Assembly: GCA_018001015.1 (NCBI GenBank)
Contig: JAGNIV010000004.1
Span: 62,001-126,000 of the forward strand
Source: Phenylobacterium sp.
Lineage (GTDB): Bacteria > Pseudomonadota > Alphaproteobacteria > Caulobacterales > Caulobacteraceae
Direction: 5' to 3'
Length of the DNA: 64,000 nucleotides
A program made the position numbers and the translations under genes. Under the pieces are notes generated by a model. The model saw only the letters and a list, made by a program, of their open reading frames with translations. It had not been told where the DNA came from and searched no databases. Below are positions 34,307 to 42,578 of this stretch, in pieces; within the stretch, counting starts at the first letter, position 1, and each line of letters opens with the position of its first letter.

Positions 34307-34812
34307 GGGCTTTCGTTCTCGCCCTGGCTCTGGCGGTCGCGCCGGTCGCCGCCTTCGCCCAGTCCCTGACGGTGGTCGCGCCCAATGGCCAAACCAGGAT
34401 CCTCACGCCTGCCGACCTCGCCGACCTGCCCCGCGCCGAGGTGAAAGTGACCCTGGAGACCGGCGCCAAGACCTATGAAGGCCCGATCCTGACCTATGTC
34501 CTGCGGGCCGGCGGCCTGCCGGTGGGCCCCAAGCTGCACGGCGACCCGCTGCGCGCCTATGTGGTCATGACCGGCAAGGACGGGTTCCAGGCGCTCTACG
34601 CGCTCGCCGAACTGGACAAGGACTTCCACGACGACGTGGTGATCCTCGCCGACCATGTAGATGGCAAGCCCCTGCCCGAGAAGGAGGCTCCCTGGCGGGT
34701 GGCCTCCAGCGGCGACAAGAAGGGCTGGCGCTCAGTCTTTGGCCTGGCTCGCATCGAGGCGCGCACGGCCGATGCGCCCGCCAAGGCGCCGGCCATGGAC
34801 CACCAGCACTAG
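34303..34812 (+). CDS. secreted molybdopterin-oxidoreductase-like small protein
   Basis: 169 residues with a signal peptide (LALALAVAPVAAFA, cleavage before QSLTVV). The mature part resembles the small oxidoreductase molybdopterin-binding-like domain seen in periplasmic proteins: SYEGPILTYVLRAGG-like text (KTYEGPILTYVLRAGG), DGFQALYALAELD and the final PWRVASSGDKKGWRSVFGLARIEAR. The C-terminus ends in DHQH, a possible metal ligand cluster. Translationally coupled to nupC by ATGA. Its stop is shared as CTAG with the convergent LLM gene. Function unknown. Confidence 0.75.
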   Translation: MRAFVLALALAVAPVAAFAQSLTVVAPNGQTRILTPADLADLPRAEVKVTLETGAKTYEGPILTYVLRAGGLPVGPKLHGDPLRAYVVMTGKDGFQALYALAELDKDFHDDVVILADHVDGKPLPEKEAPWRVASSGDKKGWRSVFGLARIEARTADAPAKAPAMDHQH

Positions 34813-35807
34813 GCCTGCTTGATAAGCTCCAGCGAGCGGATGCGACTCTGCAGATCGGGGCCAACCGCCATCACGAACACCTCGTCCGCGCCGGTGCTGT
34901 GCGCCTTCCCATCCAGCCGCGCCTTCACCGTCGCCGGGTCGCCCACAATGGAGCGTTCCATCACGCCGGCCAGCCTCGGATCTTCCGCCCGCTCGGCCAG
35001 GAAGGCCTGGGCCTCGGGGATAGAGGTGAACCGCCGCCGCTCGCCGTCCAGGGTGGCGAGGTTGCCTGCTCGCATCGGGGCGGCCAGCCGCTGAGCCTCG
35101 GCGTCGGTCTCGGCGGCCAACGCAATGGTGGCGATCCCACCCCAGGGCTCGGCGCGGAACACCGAGGGCCGGAAGTTCCCCTTGTAGGCGGCGACCGCCG
35201 GCCCGCCGTCCGCCCGCGCGATGAACTCGGCGAACACCATGCCCACGCCGGCCTGGGCCGCGAAGATCGCGCTCTCCACCGAGGTGCAGAGAAGGAACAG
35301 GTCGGGGTGAGAGGGGCCTGCCGGATTGGCGTGGATCTCCCGGGCCGGATGGGCGTCGGTGATCGGCTCCACCCCCGAGGCGTCCAGCAGCCAGGCTGAG
35401 AGCAGGGCGAAGTACTGCGGGAAGGCTTCCGAACCTGACGAACGCAGCGCGCCGCCGGTCCTCTGGTCGGTCCCCAGCGCGCGGCCGACGCCGAGGTCGA
35501 TGCGGCCGGGCGCCAGGGCCTCCAGCTCCATGAACACCTCGGCCACCTTGAGGGGGCTGTAGTTCACCAGCATCACCCCGCCCGACCCCAGCCGGATCGT
35601 CGAGGTGATCTGGCTCGCCGCCGCGATCAGGATCTCCGGCGCGGGCGAGCCTAGCCCGCCGATATTGTGATGCTCGGCCACCCAGAACCGGTGATAGCCC
35701 AGGCGCTCGGCGGCCTTGGCCACCTCCAGGCTCTCGCGCACCGCCTGGGCCTGGGTGTTGTCGCCGCTGACCGGCGAGAGGTCGAGGACCGAGAGGATGT
35801 AGGTCAT
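34809..35807 (-). CDS. LLM-class flavin-dependent oxidoreductase
   Basis: Luciferase-like monooxygenase of the MsnO8 type, 332 residues from ATG 35807. It starts [11 protein letters not shown] and has [38 protein letters not shown] and [12 protein letters not shown], all hallmarks of the group, which uses FMNH2 and oxygen on long-chain or unknown substrates. The ATG overlaps the thioesterase TGA by one base. The longer open frame upstream crosses the thioesterase gene and is rejected. Confidence 0.9.
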   Translation of the reverse strand: MTYILSVLDLSPVSGDNTQAQAVRESLEVAKAAERLGYHRFWVAEHHNIGGLGSPAPEILIAAASQITSTIRLGSGGVMLVNYSPLKVAEVFMELEALAPGRIDLGVGRALGTDQRTGGALRSSGSEAFPQYFALLSAWLLDASGVEPITDAHPAREIHANPAGPSHPDLFLLCTSVESAIFAAQAGVGMVFAEFIARADGGPAVAAYKGNFRPSVFRAEPWGGIATIALAAETDAEAQRLAAPMRAGNLATLDGERRRFTSIPEAQAFLAERAEDPRLAGVMERSIVGDPATVKARLDGKAHSTGADEVFVMAVGPDLQSRIRSLELIKQA

Positions 35808-36265
35808 CAGGTTCTCGGCGCGGTCTTCTTCAGCACGGCGGAGAAGCTGAGCACCGCGTCGCCCTCGACCGTCATGATCCCGCGAACAAAGACCATGCTG
35901 CGGCCGGCCTTCACCACCTCGCCCCGGCACTCCAGCAGCGAGCCTTCCGGCACCGCGCCGACGAACTCGCTGTTGAAGGTGGCGGTGACGCTGCGGCTGT
36001 CCTTCAGGGCGTCGCGGGCGATCACGAACAGGCAGTAGTCGGCGAAGGTCATCAGCGCCCCGCCATGCATGAAGCCGCCGCCGTTCATGTGTTTGCGCTC
36101 GGGCCGCATGGCGCAGACCGGGCGGCCATCGTCGTCGATGCGGTAGTAGAAGGGCCCGGCATGATCCTCGAACGGGTCGTTGCCGTACATCGACCAGCCG
36201 GCCCACTCACCGCCCTGCACCACGAGGTGCACCCAGGACTCGGTCTCGGTTTCCGTGCCGTCCAT
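35807..36265 (-). CDS. PaaI-like hotdog-fold acyl-CoA thioesterase
   Basis: 152 residues from ATG 36265; the frame upstream crosses the divergent promoter region. Hotdog fold with the active-site segment [16 protein letters not shown] (about 61-76), where the Asn and HGG are the PaaI/4HBT signature, and a C-terminal strand [25 protein letters not shown]. Expected to cleave acyl- or aryl-CoA esters. It forms a two-gene unit with the LLM oxidoreductase and is divergent, by 108 bases, from a thiolase gene. Confidence 0.87.
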   Translation of the reverse strand: MDGTETETESWVHLVVQGGEWAGWSMYGNDPFEDHAGPFYYRIDDDGRPVCAMRPERKHMNGGGFMHGGALMTFADYCLFVIARDALKDSRSVTATFNSEFVGAVPEGSLLECRGEVVKAGRSMVFVRGIMTVEGDAVLSFSAVLKKTAPRT

Positions 36266-36373
36266 GATCACTCCCGAACTCGCCGGAAGCGTTTGCCCGC
36301 CGCCGATCCAAACACTAGTTTGCCGCTCCGAAGAGACGACGCCGCAAGGCGACCTAGGTGGCGGAGAGAGATC

Positions 36374-37582
36374 ATGCAAGGCCGGACTGTCTATCTGTGT
36401 GGGGGCCTGCGCAGCCCGATCGGCCGCTACGCCGGGGCGCTCTCCAAGGTCCGCGCCGACGATCTCGCCGCCCATCCGCTGAAAGCCCTGATGGCCGCCT
36501 ATCCCAAGCTGGACTGGGAGCAGGTGGACGAGGTGATCTATGGCAACGTCAATCAGGCCGGCGAGGACAACCGCAATGTCGCCCGCATGGCCCTGCTGCT
36601 GGCGGGTCTGCCCTCCAGTGTGCCGGGTCTGACCGTCAACCGCCTCTGCGCCTCGGGCCTGGACGCGGTGATCGCCGGGGCCCGGACCATCGCCGCCGGG
36701 GAAGCCGACCTGATCATCGCCGGCGGGGTGGAGAGCATGAGCCGCGCTCCCTTCGTGATGGCCAAGCCAGACTCAGCCTTCTCCCGCACGCCGGAGATGT
36801 ACGACACCACCATCGGCTGGCGGTTCGTGAACCCGCAGATGAAGAAGGAGTACGGCGTCGACGCCATGCCGGAGACGGCCGAGAACGTCGCCACCGACTA
36901 CCAGATCAACCGCGAGGACCAGGACGCCTTCGCCCAGCGCAGCCAGGCCCGCGTCGGCGCCGCCCGCGCCAAGGGCTTCTTCGACGGCGAGATCGCGCCG
37001 CTCACCATCAAGGACCGCAAGGGCGACATCGTCGTCTCCGAGGATGAGCACCCGCGTCCCGACACCACGCTCGCCGCCCTGCAGGGCCTCAAGCCCATCG
37101 TCCGCGAGGGCGGCACGGTCACCGCCGGCAACGCCTCCGGCGTCAATGACGGCGCCGCGGCCCTGCTGCTGGCCTCGGCCGAGATGGTCCAGAAGCTGGG
37201 CCTGGAGCCCCTGGCGCGCATCGAGGGCGGCGCGTCGGGCGGCGTCGCGCCGCGTGTCATGGGCGTGGGCCCGGTGCCCGCGGTGGAGAAGCTCTGCGCG
37301 CGCCTGGGCATCACGCCCCGCGACTTCAACGTCATCGAACTGAACGAGGCCTTCGCCGCCCAGGCGCTCGCCTGCACCCGGGCCTGGGGCCTGGCCGACG
37401 ACGCCGAGCACGTGAACGCCCACGGCGGCGCCATCGCTATCGGCCACCCTCTGGGCGCGTCCGGCGCCCGACTGGCTCTGACCGCCGCGCGTAGCCTGCA
37501 TATGAGCGGCGGCGAGCGGGCGCTGGCCACCATGTGCGTCGGCGTTGGGCAAGGCTCGGCCCTGGCGCTCGCCAAGGCATGA
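36374..37582 (+). CDS. thiolase, beta-ketoadipyl-CoA/acetyl-CoA acyltransferase
   Basis: Degradative thiolase, 402 residues from ATG 36374 (GGAGAGAG upstream). Acyl-binding Cys92 in NRLCASG, His358 in [16 protein letters not shown] and Cys388 in MCVGVGQG are all present. Length and the [13 protein letters not shown]-like segment ([19 protein letters not shown]) resemble PcaF/PaaJ beta-ketoadipyl-CoA thiolases as well as general 3-ketoacyl-CoA thiolases. With the acyl-CoA dehydrogenase downstream it suggests fatty- or aromatic-acid breakdown. Coupled to the next gene by ATGA. Confidence 0.9.
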   Translation: MQGRTVYLCGGLRSPIGRYAGALSKVRADDLAAHPLKALMAAYPKLDWEQVDEVIYGNVNQAGEDNRNVARMALLLAGLPSSVPGLTVNRLCASGLDAVIAGARTIAAGEADLIIAGGVESMSRAPFVMAKPDSAFSRTPEMYDTTIGWRFVNPQMKKEYGVDAMPETAENVATDYQINREDQDAFAQRSQARVGAARAKGFFDGEIAPLTIKDRKGDIVVSEDEHPRPDTTLAALQGLKPIVREGGTVTAGNASGVNDGAAALLLASAEMVQKLGLEPLARIEGGASGGVAPRVMGVGPVPAVEKLCARLGITPRDFNVIELNEAFAAQALACTRAWGLADDAEHVNAHGGAIAIGHPLGASGARLALTAARSLHMSGGERALATMCVGVGQGSALALAKA

Positions 37583-38175
37583 TCCGGCTCGTCGCCCTCT
37601 CAGCCGTCCTCGCCCTGGCCCCTCCGGCCTTCGCCCAGGATGCGCCGGTCACGACCGCGCCCGCGGCCGCTCCGCCGCTCGCCGGTGGCCCTGCCGCGGT
37701 CCGGCCCACCAAGCCCCCCACCCTGGTGGAGGCCCTCATCGCCGCCGGCTTCGACCCGCACACCAAGCTGATCGGCGACGCCGTCCAGGTGATGTCGGGC
37801 CAGCGCGCCACGCTCGATGTCGCCGAGGGCAAGCTGACCCTCGACGCCGTCGACACCGGCCATGTCGACATGGCCCTTCCGGACGGAACCCCGGACACCT
37901 ACAAGCCGGTCGCGCCTGGCAAGGTGGCCTTCGCCGTCGACGGTTCGGCCGCCAAGAAGCAGTCCTTCCTGAAGATCTGGAACGGCCTGGCCCACGCGGT
38001 CAGCTACGAGGCCGAGCTCACGGCGATCCGGGGCGGCAAGCTCGCCAAGCGCAAGGCCCAGGTCTGCGCCGTGCCGGGCGGCGGCACGAACTACGAGATG
38101 TGGTCCGACCCCATCATCGCCGTCACTCTGTCGAGGATCGCCGAAGTCCCCGACGACAAGATCAACTGCAAATAG
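37579..38175 (+). CDS. secreted protein of unknown function
   Basis: 198 residues from ATG 37579, overlapping the thiolase stop. Signal peptide [18 protein letters not shown], cleavage before QDAPV. After a Pro/Ala linker comes a 150-residue domain with no motif I can name ([48 protein letters not shown]). Two cysteines in the mature part (AQVCAVP and the penultimate Cys of INCK) could form a disulfide. An odd member inside a thiolase-acyl-CoA dehydrogenase run, 16 bases before the latter. Confidence 0.75.
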   Translation: MIRLVALSAVLALAPPAFAQDAPVTTAPAAAPPLAGGPAAVRPTKPPTLVEALIAAGFDPHTKLIGDAVQVMSGQRATLDVAEGKLTLDAVDTGHVDMALPDGTPDTYKPVAPGKVAFAVDGSAAKKQSFLKIWNGLAHAVSYEAELTAIRGGKLAKRKAQVCAVPGGGTNYEMWSDPIIAVTLSRIAEVPDDKINCK

Positions 38176-38191
38176 AGCCGAGAGAGACATC

Positions 38192-39340
38192 ATGGCCCTC
38201 GACCTGGAAACCCGCGAACAGCTGATCGACACGGTCCGCCGCTTCGTGTCCGAACGCCTGCGCCCCCTGGAGGCCAAGGTCTCCGAAGACGACGCCATGC
38301 CGCCCGAGCTGGTGAACGAGATGAAGGAGCTGGGCCTGTTTGGCCTCTCCATCCCCGCCGAGTACGGCGGCCTCGATCTCTCCATGGAGGACGAGTGCCT
38401 GGTGGCCGTCGAGCTGGGCCGCACCAGCCCGGCCTTCCGCTCCACCTTCGGCACGAATGTCGGCATCGGCAGCCAGGGGCTGGTGATGTTCGGGACCGAG
38501 GAGCAGAAGGCCAGGTACCTGCCCGGCATCGCCTCGGGGGACATCATCACCTCCTTCGCGCTCACCGAGCCGGAGGCGGGGTCGGACTCCGCGGCGGTCC
38601 AGACCCGAGCGGTGCTGGACGGCGACCACTACGTCCTGAATGGCTCCAAGCGCTACATCACCAACGCCAACAAGGCCGACCTCTTCACGGTCATGACGCG
38701 GACGGATGCGAGCAAGCCGGGCGCCGGCGGGGTCTCCGCCTTCCTGGTGGAGCGCAACCTGCCGGGCCTGACGGTGGGCAAGCCCGAGAAGAAGATGGGC
38801 CAGCAGGGCGCCCACATCTGCGACGTGAACTTCGACAATGTCCGGGTCCCGGTCGCCAACCGCCTGGGCCGGGAAGGCGAAGGGTTCAAGGTCGCCATGC
38901 AGGTCCTCGACCGCGGCCGGCTGCACATCTCGGCGGTCTGCGTCGGCGTGGCCGAGCGCCTGCTGACCGACTGCGTGGCCTACGCCAATGAGCGCAAGCA
39001 GTTCGGCCAGCCCATCGCCGCCTTCCAGCTGATCCAGGGCATGATCGCCGACTGCAAGACCGAGACCTTGGTGGCGAAGGCCATGGTCATGGAGACCGCC
39101 CGCAAGCGCGACGCCGGTGAGAGCGTCACCATGGAGGCCGCCGCCGCCAAGTACTTCGCCTCCGAGATGGTGGGACGGGTCGCCGACCGGGCGGTGCAGA
39201 TCTTCGGTGGGGCCGGCTACGTCGCCGACTACGGGATCGAGCGCTTCTATCGCGACGTCCGCATCTTCCGCATCTACGAGGGCACCAGCCAGATCCAGCA
39301 GGTGGTGATCGCCCGCGAAACCCTCAAGCGCGGCGGCTGA
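38192..39340 (+). CDS. acyl-CoA dehydrogenase
   Basis: FAD enzyme for the first step of beta-oxidation or a branched/aromatic acyl-CoA equivalent, 382 residues. FAD/substrate motifs FALTEPEAGSD and NGSKRYITNA are clear, and the catalytic base is Glu363 in RIYEGTSQIQ, the position used by short/medium-chain and related enzymes. GAGAGAGA precedes the ATG. Third gene of the thiolase operon. Confidence 0.93.
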   Translation: MALDLETREQLIDTVRRFVSERLRPLEAKVSEDDAMPPELVNEMKELGLFGLSIPAEYGGLDLSMEDECLVAVELGRTSPAFRSTFGTNVGIGSQGLVMFGTEEQKARYLPGIASGDIITSFALTEPEAGSDSAAVQTRAVLDGDHYVLNGSKRYITNANKADLFTVMTRTDASKPGAGGVSAFLVERNLPGLTVGKPEKKMGQQGAHICDVNFDNVRVPVANRLGREGEGFKVAMQVLDRGRLHISAVCVGVAERLLTDCVAYANERKQFGQPIAAFQLIQGMIADCKTETLVAKAMVMETARKRDAGESVTMEAAAAKYFASEMVGRVADRAVQIFGGAGYVADYGIERFYRDVRIFRIYEGTSQIQQVVIARETLKRGG

Positions 39341-39342
39341 CC

Positions 39343-39660
39343 ATGAGCATCGACATGGAGGCGGTGATCCTCGAGATCGTCGGCAAGCTGCCCGCCGGCA
39401 AGTCCGCCTCCTCCGAGGAGATCGCCCGCGCCGCCGATAGCGAGCGCTGGCAGCGCCTCACCGGCCACGTCCGCGCCACCGCCCGCGGCCTGGCCCGCCA
39501 GGGGCGCATCACCGTCCTGCGCCACAACAAGCCCGCCGACCCCGACACCTTCAAGGGCGTCTACCGTCTGCGCCTGCCCACCGAGGACGAGCGCGCCGCC
39601 GCCCTGGCCAGGGCTGCCGAGGCGCCGGTGGTCGAAACGCCGGAGGAGGGGGAAGCCTAG
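39343..39660 (+). CDS. DUF3253 family protein
   Basis: 105 residues. Winged-helix-like small protein with the family pattern: PAGKSASSEEIARAA at the start, then WQRLTGHVRATARGLARQGR and LRHNKPADPDTFKGVYRLR. Members are widespread in proteobacteria with no proven role; the fold suggests nucleic-acid binding. It starts two bases after the acyl-CoA dehydrogenase stop. Confidence 0.8.
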   Translation: MSIDMEAVILEIVGKLPAGKSASSEEIARAADSERWQRLTGHVRATARGLARQGRITVLRHNKPADPDTFKGVYRLRLPTEDERAAALARAAEAPVVETPEEGEA

Positions 39661-39670
39661 CGCTTGGACC

Positions 39671-39796
39671 CCGCTCATCCCGGCGAAGGCCGGGACCCAG
39701 ATCCTAAGGCTCTGAGATTGCGGATTGTCCAAAACGGGCCCTTCCGAGAGCGCTGCGCTCTACGACCTGGGTCCCGGCCTTCGCCGGGATGAGCGG
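39671..39796. repeat. perfect 30-bp inverted-repeat element (CGCTCATCCCGGCGAAGGCC type)
   Basis: Left arm 39671-39700 and right arm 39767-39796 are exact reverse complements over 30 bases (the left begins CCGCTCATCCCGGCGAAGGC). The arms themselves can fold (CCGGCGAAGGCCGG). The 66-base centre contains a smaller hairpin, GAGAGCGCTGCGCTCT (39746-39761). There is no gene inside. It fills the gap between the DUF3253 and UDG-like genes and supplies most of the 5' region of the latter. RNA from it would form a stable 30-bp stem. Confidence 0.9.
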
Positions 39797-39838
39797 ATCG
39801 GGGTGGTTGCTCGCCGGTGCGCAACCCACATAGGTCCC

Positions 39839-40423
39839 ATGTCCCTCGACAGCGTCCTTGCCGATATCGCCGCCTGCCGGGCCTGCGCCGGCGAGCTGCC
39901 CCACACGCCGCGGCCGGTGGTGATGGTGAGCCCCAGGACCCGCCTGCTGATCGTCGGCCAGGCGCCGGGCCGCCGGGTGCATGAGAGCGGACTGCCCTTC
40001 ACCGATCCCTCAGGCGAGCGCCTGCGGACCTGGATGGGGATCGATGCGGCGACCTTTTATGGCCGCCCGGAGATCGGCGTCGCCGCCATGGCGTTCTGCT
40101 ATCCGGGGACCAATCCCAAGGGCGGCGACTATCCGCCCCCGCCGCGTTGCGCCCAGCTCTGGCGGCCGCGCCTGACCAAGGTGCTGCCAGACATGGAGCT
40201 CACCCTGCTGGTGGGCGGCTATGCCCAGGCCTGGGCCCTGGGGGATCGTGCGAAAGCCAATATGACGGAGACGGTTCGGGCCTGGCGGGACTACCTGCCG
40301 CACCACCTGCCCATGCCGCACCCCTCCTGGCGCAACACCGCCTGGCTCAAACGGAACCCCTGGTTCGAAGCCGAGGTTACGCCCTATCTTCGCCAAAGGG
40401 TCCAAGCCATTCTACAGCCGTGA
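39839..40423 (+). CDS. uracil-DNA glycosylase superfamily protein, Fe-S type
   Basis: 194 residues from ATG 39839; the upstream frame is the inverted repeat. Motif 1 GQAPGRRVHESGLPF (from 40) and the late HPSWRN motif identify the UDG superfamily. Four cysteines, Cys13, Cys16, Cys87 and Cys104, have the spacing of the [4Fe-4S] ligands in family 4/5 glycosylases. The catalytic side of motif 1 differs from canonical family 4 (GEAPG), so activity on uracil is unproven. Its TGA overlaps the next gene's GTG. Confidence 0.75.
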   Translation: MSLDSVLADIAACRACAGELPHTPRPVVMVSPRTRLLIVGQAPGRRVHESGLPFTDPSGERLRTWMGIDAATFYGRPEIGVAAMAFCYPGTNPKGGDYPPPPRCAQLWRPRLTKVLPDMELTLLVGGYAQAWALGDRAKANMTETVRAWRDYLPHHLPMPHPSWRNTAWLKRNPWFEAEVTPYLRQRVQAILQP

Positions 40424-41439
40424 AGCGCCTCTTCGTCCTCTTGTCGGCCATGATGCTCACCGCCTGCACGCCCTTGATGGTGCAGCAGGCCGGCACGCCG
40501 CCCGCCGCCTTTTCCGGTCCCCGCCTGGAGGGCGAGCGGTTCATCAGCTTCGATGGCGCGCCCCTGGGCCTCACCACCTGGAACGCCAACACGCCGGAAC
40601 CCTGGGCCGTGATCATCGGCGTCCACGGCATGAACGACTATTCCAACGCCTTCCACCTGGCCGCGCCCTATTGGGCCAGCCACGGCGTCACCACCTACGC
40701 CTATGACCAGCGCGGCTTCGGCCGTTCCCCCCATCGCGGCATCTGGGGCGGTGACGAGCTGATGGTGGAGGACCTGCGCACCTTCACCGCCGTGGTCCGC
40801 GCCAAGCACCCCAAGGCGGTGATCGTGGTGGCGGGCGAGAGCATGGGCGGCGCGGTAACTGTCCAGGCCTTCGCCTCCGACCGGCCGCCCGCCGCCGACC
40901 GCGTGGTGCTGTTGTCGCCCGCCGTCTGGGGCTGGTCGTCGCAGCCGCTGCCGTACAAGACCACCCTGTGGTTCGCCACGCGGCTGACGGGGTCGAAGGT
41001 CTATACGCCTCCGGAATGGCTCACCAAGCGCGTGGCGCCCACCGACAACCGCGAGGAACTGATCGCCATGGGCCGCGACCCGCTGATGGTCTGGGGCGCG
41101 CGGTCCGACACCCTCTATGGCCTGGTGGCGATGATGGAGCGGGCCTACCGGTCCACCGGCGAGATCAAGGTTCCGGCCTTCTATCTCTACGGCGCCCACG
41201 ACGAGATCATCCCCAAGCGCCCGGCCTTCGAGGCCGCCAGCCGCCTGAAGCCCGGCGACCGCAGCGTCTACTATGCCGACGGCTGGCACCTGATGACCCG
41301 CGACAAGCAGGGCCCCAAGGTCTGGGAAGACATCCTGACCTATGTCCGCGATCCCACAGCGCCCCTGCCGTCCGGCGCTCCGCCCATCCCGAGGCCCAGG
41401 CGCCAGAGCGCCCAGGCCGCCGCCGCTCCGGGGTTGTGA
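40420..41439 (+). CDS. lysophospholipase-like alpha/beta hydrolase lipoprotein
   Basis: 339 residues from GTG 40420 (GTGA overlap with the gene before). A short signal with lipobox MMLTAC puts the lipidated cysteine at residue 16, so the enzyme is probably anchored in the outer or inner membrane facing the periplasm. Nucleophile Ser in AGESMGGA, Asp in GAHDEI and His in ADGWHLM form the expected triad, and YDQRGFGRS precedes it. Serine aminopeptidase/monoglyceride-lipase class (Hydrolase_4). Pro/Ala-rich tail at the C-terminus. Confidence 0.87.
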   Translation: MKRLFVLLSAMMLTACTPLMVQQAGTPPAAFSGPRLEGERFISFDGAPLGLTTWNANTPEPWAVIIGVHGMNDYSNAFHLAAPYWASHGVTTYAYDQRGFGRSPHRGIWGGDELMVEDLRTFTAVVRAKHPKAVIVVAGESMGGAVTVQAFASDRPPAADRVVLLSPAVWGWSSQPLPYKTTLWFATRLTGSKVYTPPEWLTKRVAPTDNREELIAMGRDPLMVWGARSDTLYGLVAMMERAYRSTGEIKVPAFYLYGAHDEIIPKRPAFEAASRLKPGDRSVYYADGWHLMTRDKQGPKVWEDILTYVRDPTAPLPSGAPPIPRPRRQSAQAAAAPGL

Positions 41440-41499
41440 GATGGGCCGGGCGAGGGTAGAGGCGGGTAAATCCTTCCCCCCTTCGAGCCCGTTCTCAGC

Positions 41500-42576
41500 A
41501 TGACCCTGTTCGATCACACCGCCTTCGAGGGCCATGAGAGCGTCAACGCGTTCTTCGATGAGAAAACCGGCCTCAAGTGCATCATCGCGGTCCATTCCAC
41601 CGCACTGGGGCCGGCGGCCGGTGGTTGCCGCATGTGGCCCTATGCCAGCGCCGACCTGGCGCTTGAGGACGCCCTGCGCCTGTCGCGGGCCATGTCCTAC
41701 AAGAACGCCATGGCCGACATCCCGCTGGGCGGCGGCAAGGCGGTGATCATCGGCGACAGCCGCACCCAGAAGACGCCGGCCCTGTTCGAGGCCTTCGGCC
41801 GCGCGGTGGACGCGCTCGGCGGCCGCTACTGGACCGCCGAGGACGTCGGCGTCTCGCCGGCCGACCTGATGCACGCGCGCCGCGAAACCCGTTATGTGGC
41901 GGGTCTTGAGGGTCATGCCGCCGCCTCCGGTGACCCGTCCCCGGTCACCGCCGAGGGGGTTTTCCGCGGCGTGGCGCTCAGTGTGCGCCGGGCGCTGAAC
42001 CGCGACCTGGCGGGCGTCACCGTCGCCATCCAGGGGGTCGGCCATGTCGGCGCCTACCTGGCCGACAAGCTGCACGCCGCCGGCGCCCGGCTGATCATCA
42101 CCGACACCAACCCGGAGGCCCTGCGCGCCGTCGCCGACCGCACCGGCGCCCGCATCGTCAGCCCCGCCGACATCTTCGAGGCCCAGGCCGACGTCTTCGC
42201 CCCCTGCGCCCTGGGCGGCGCGATCAACGCCGAGACCCTGCCGCGCATCCAGGCCAAGATCATCGCCGGCGGCGCCAACAACCAGCTGGCCACGCCGGAG
42301 GTGGGCCGCGCCCTCTTCGAGCGCGGCATGCTCTATGCGCCGGACTACGTGATCAACGGCGGCGGCATCATCAACGTCGCCGCCGAGATCGCGGCGCTTG
42401 AGGCCGGAACCGGCTTCGACGCCGCCTGGGTGGCCGCCAAGCTCGACCGCCTCACCCAGACCCTGGACGAGGTCCTGACCCGCTCCATCGCCGAACGCCG
42501 CCCGACCCACGAGGTGGCCAACGAGATGGCCCGAGCCCGCATCGCCGAGGCGGCCCGGGCCAAGCTCGCGGCCTAA
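41500..42576 (+). CDS. ldh: leucine dehydrogenase-type amino acid dehydrogenase
   Basis: NAD-dependent oxidative deamination of branched-chain amino acids, 358 residues. Residues fall exactly where the Bacillus leucine dehydrogenases have them: Lys68 in SYKNAM, catalytic Lys80 in LGGGKAV and Asp115 in TAEDVG. The Rossmann loop is IQGVGHVGAYLA. Phenylalanine or valine as substrate cannot be excluded. It stands 60 bases after the lipoprotein gene; co-transcription is possible but the functions are unrelated. The next gene is convergent, two bases away. Confidence 0.88.
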   Translation: MTLFDHTAFEGHESVNAFFDEKTGLKCIIAVHSTALGPAAGGCRMWPYASADLALEDALRLSRAMSYKNAMADIPLGGGKAVIIGDSRTQKTPALFEAFGRAVDALGGRYWTAEDVGVSPADLMHARRETRYVAGLEGHAAASGDPSPVTAEGVFRGVALSVRRALNRDLAGVTVAIQGVGHVGAYLADKLHAAGARLIITDTNPEALRAVADRTGARIVSPADIFEAQADVFAPCALGGAINAETLPRIQAKIIAGGANNQLATPEVGRALFERGMLYAPDYVINGGGIINVAAEIAALEAGTGFDAAWVAAKLDRLTQTLDEVLTRSIAERRPTHEVANEMARARIAEAARAKLAA

Positions 42577-42578
42577 GA

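Noticed and set aside
40384-42510. A 708-codon minus-strand open frame
   Set aside because: Shadow of the lipoprotein hydrolase and leucine dehydrogenase genes, which have complete active sites on the plus strand.
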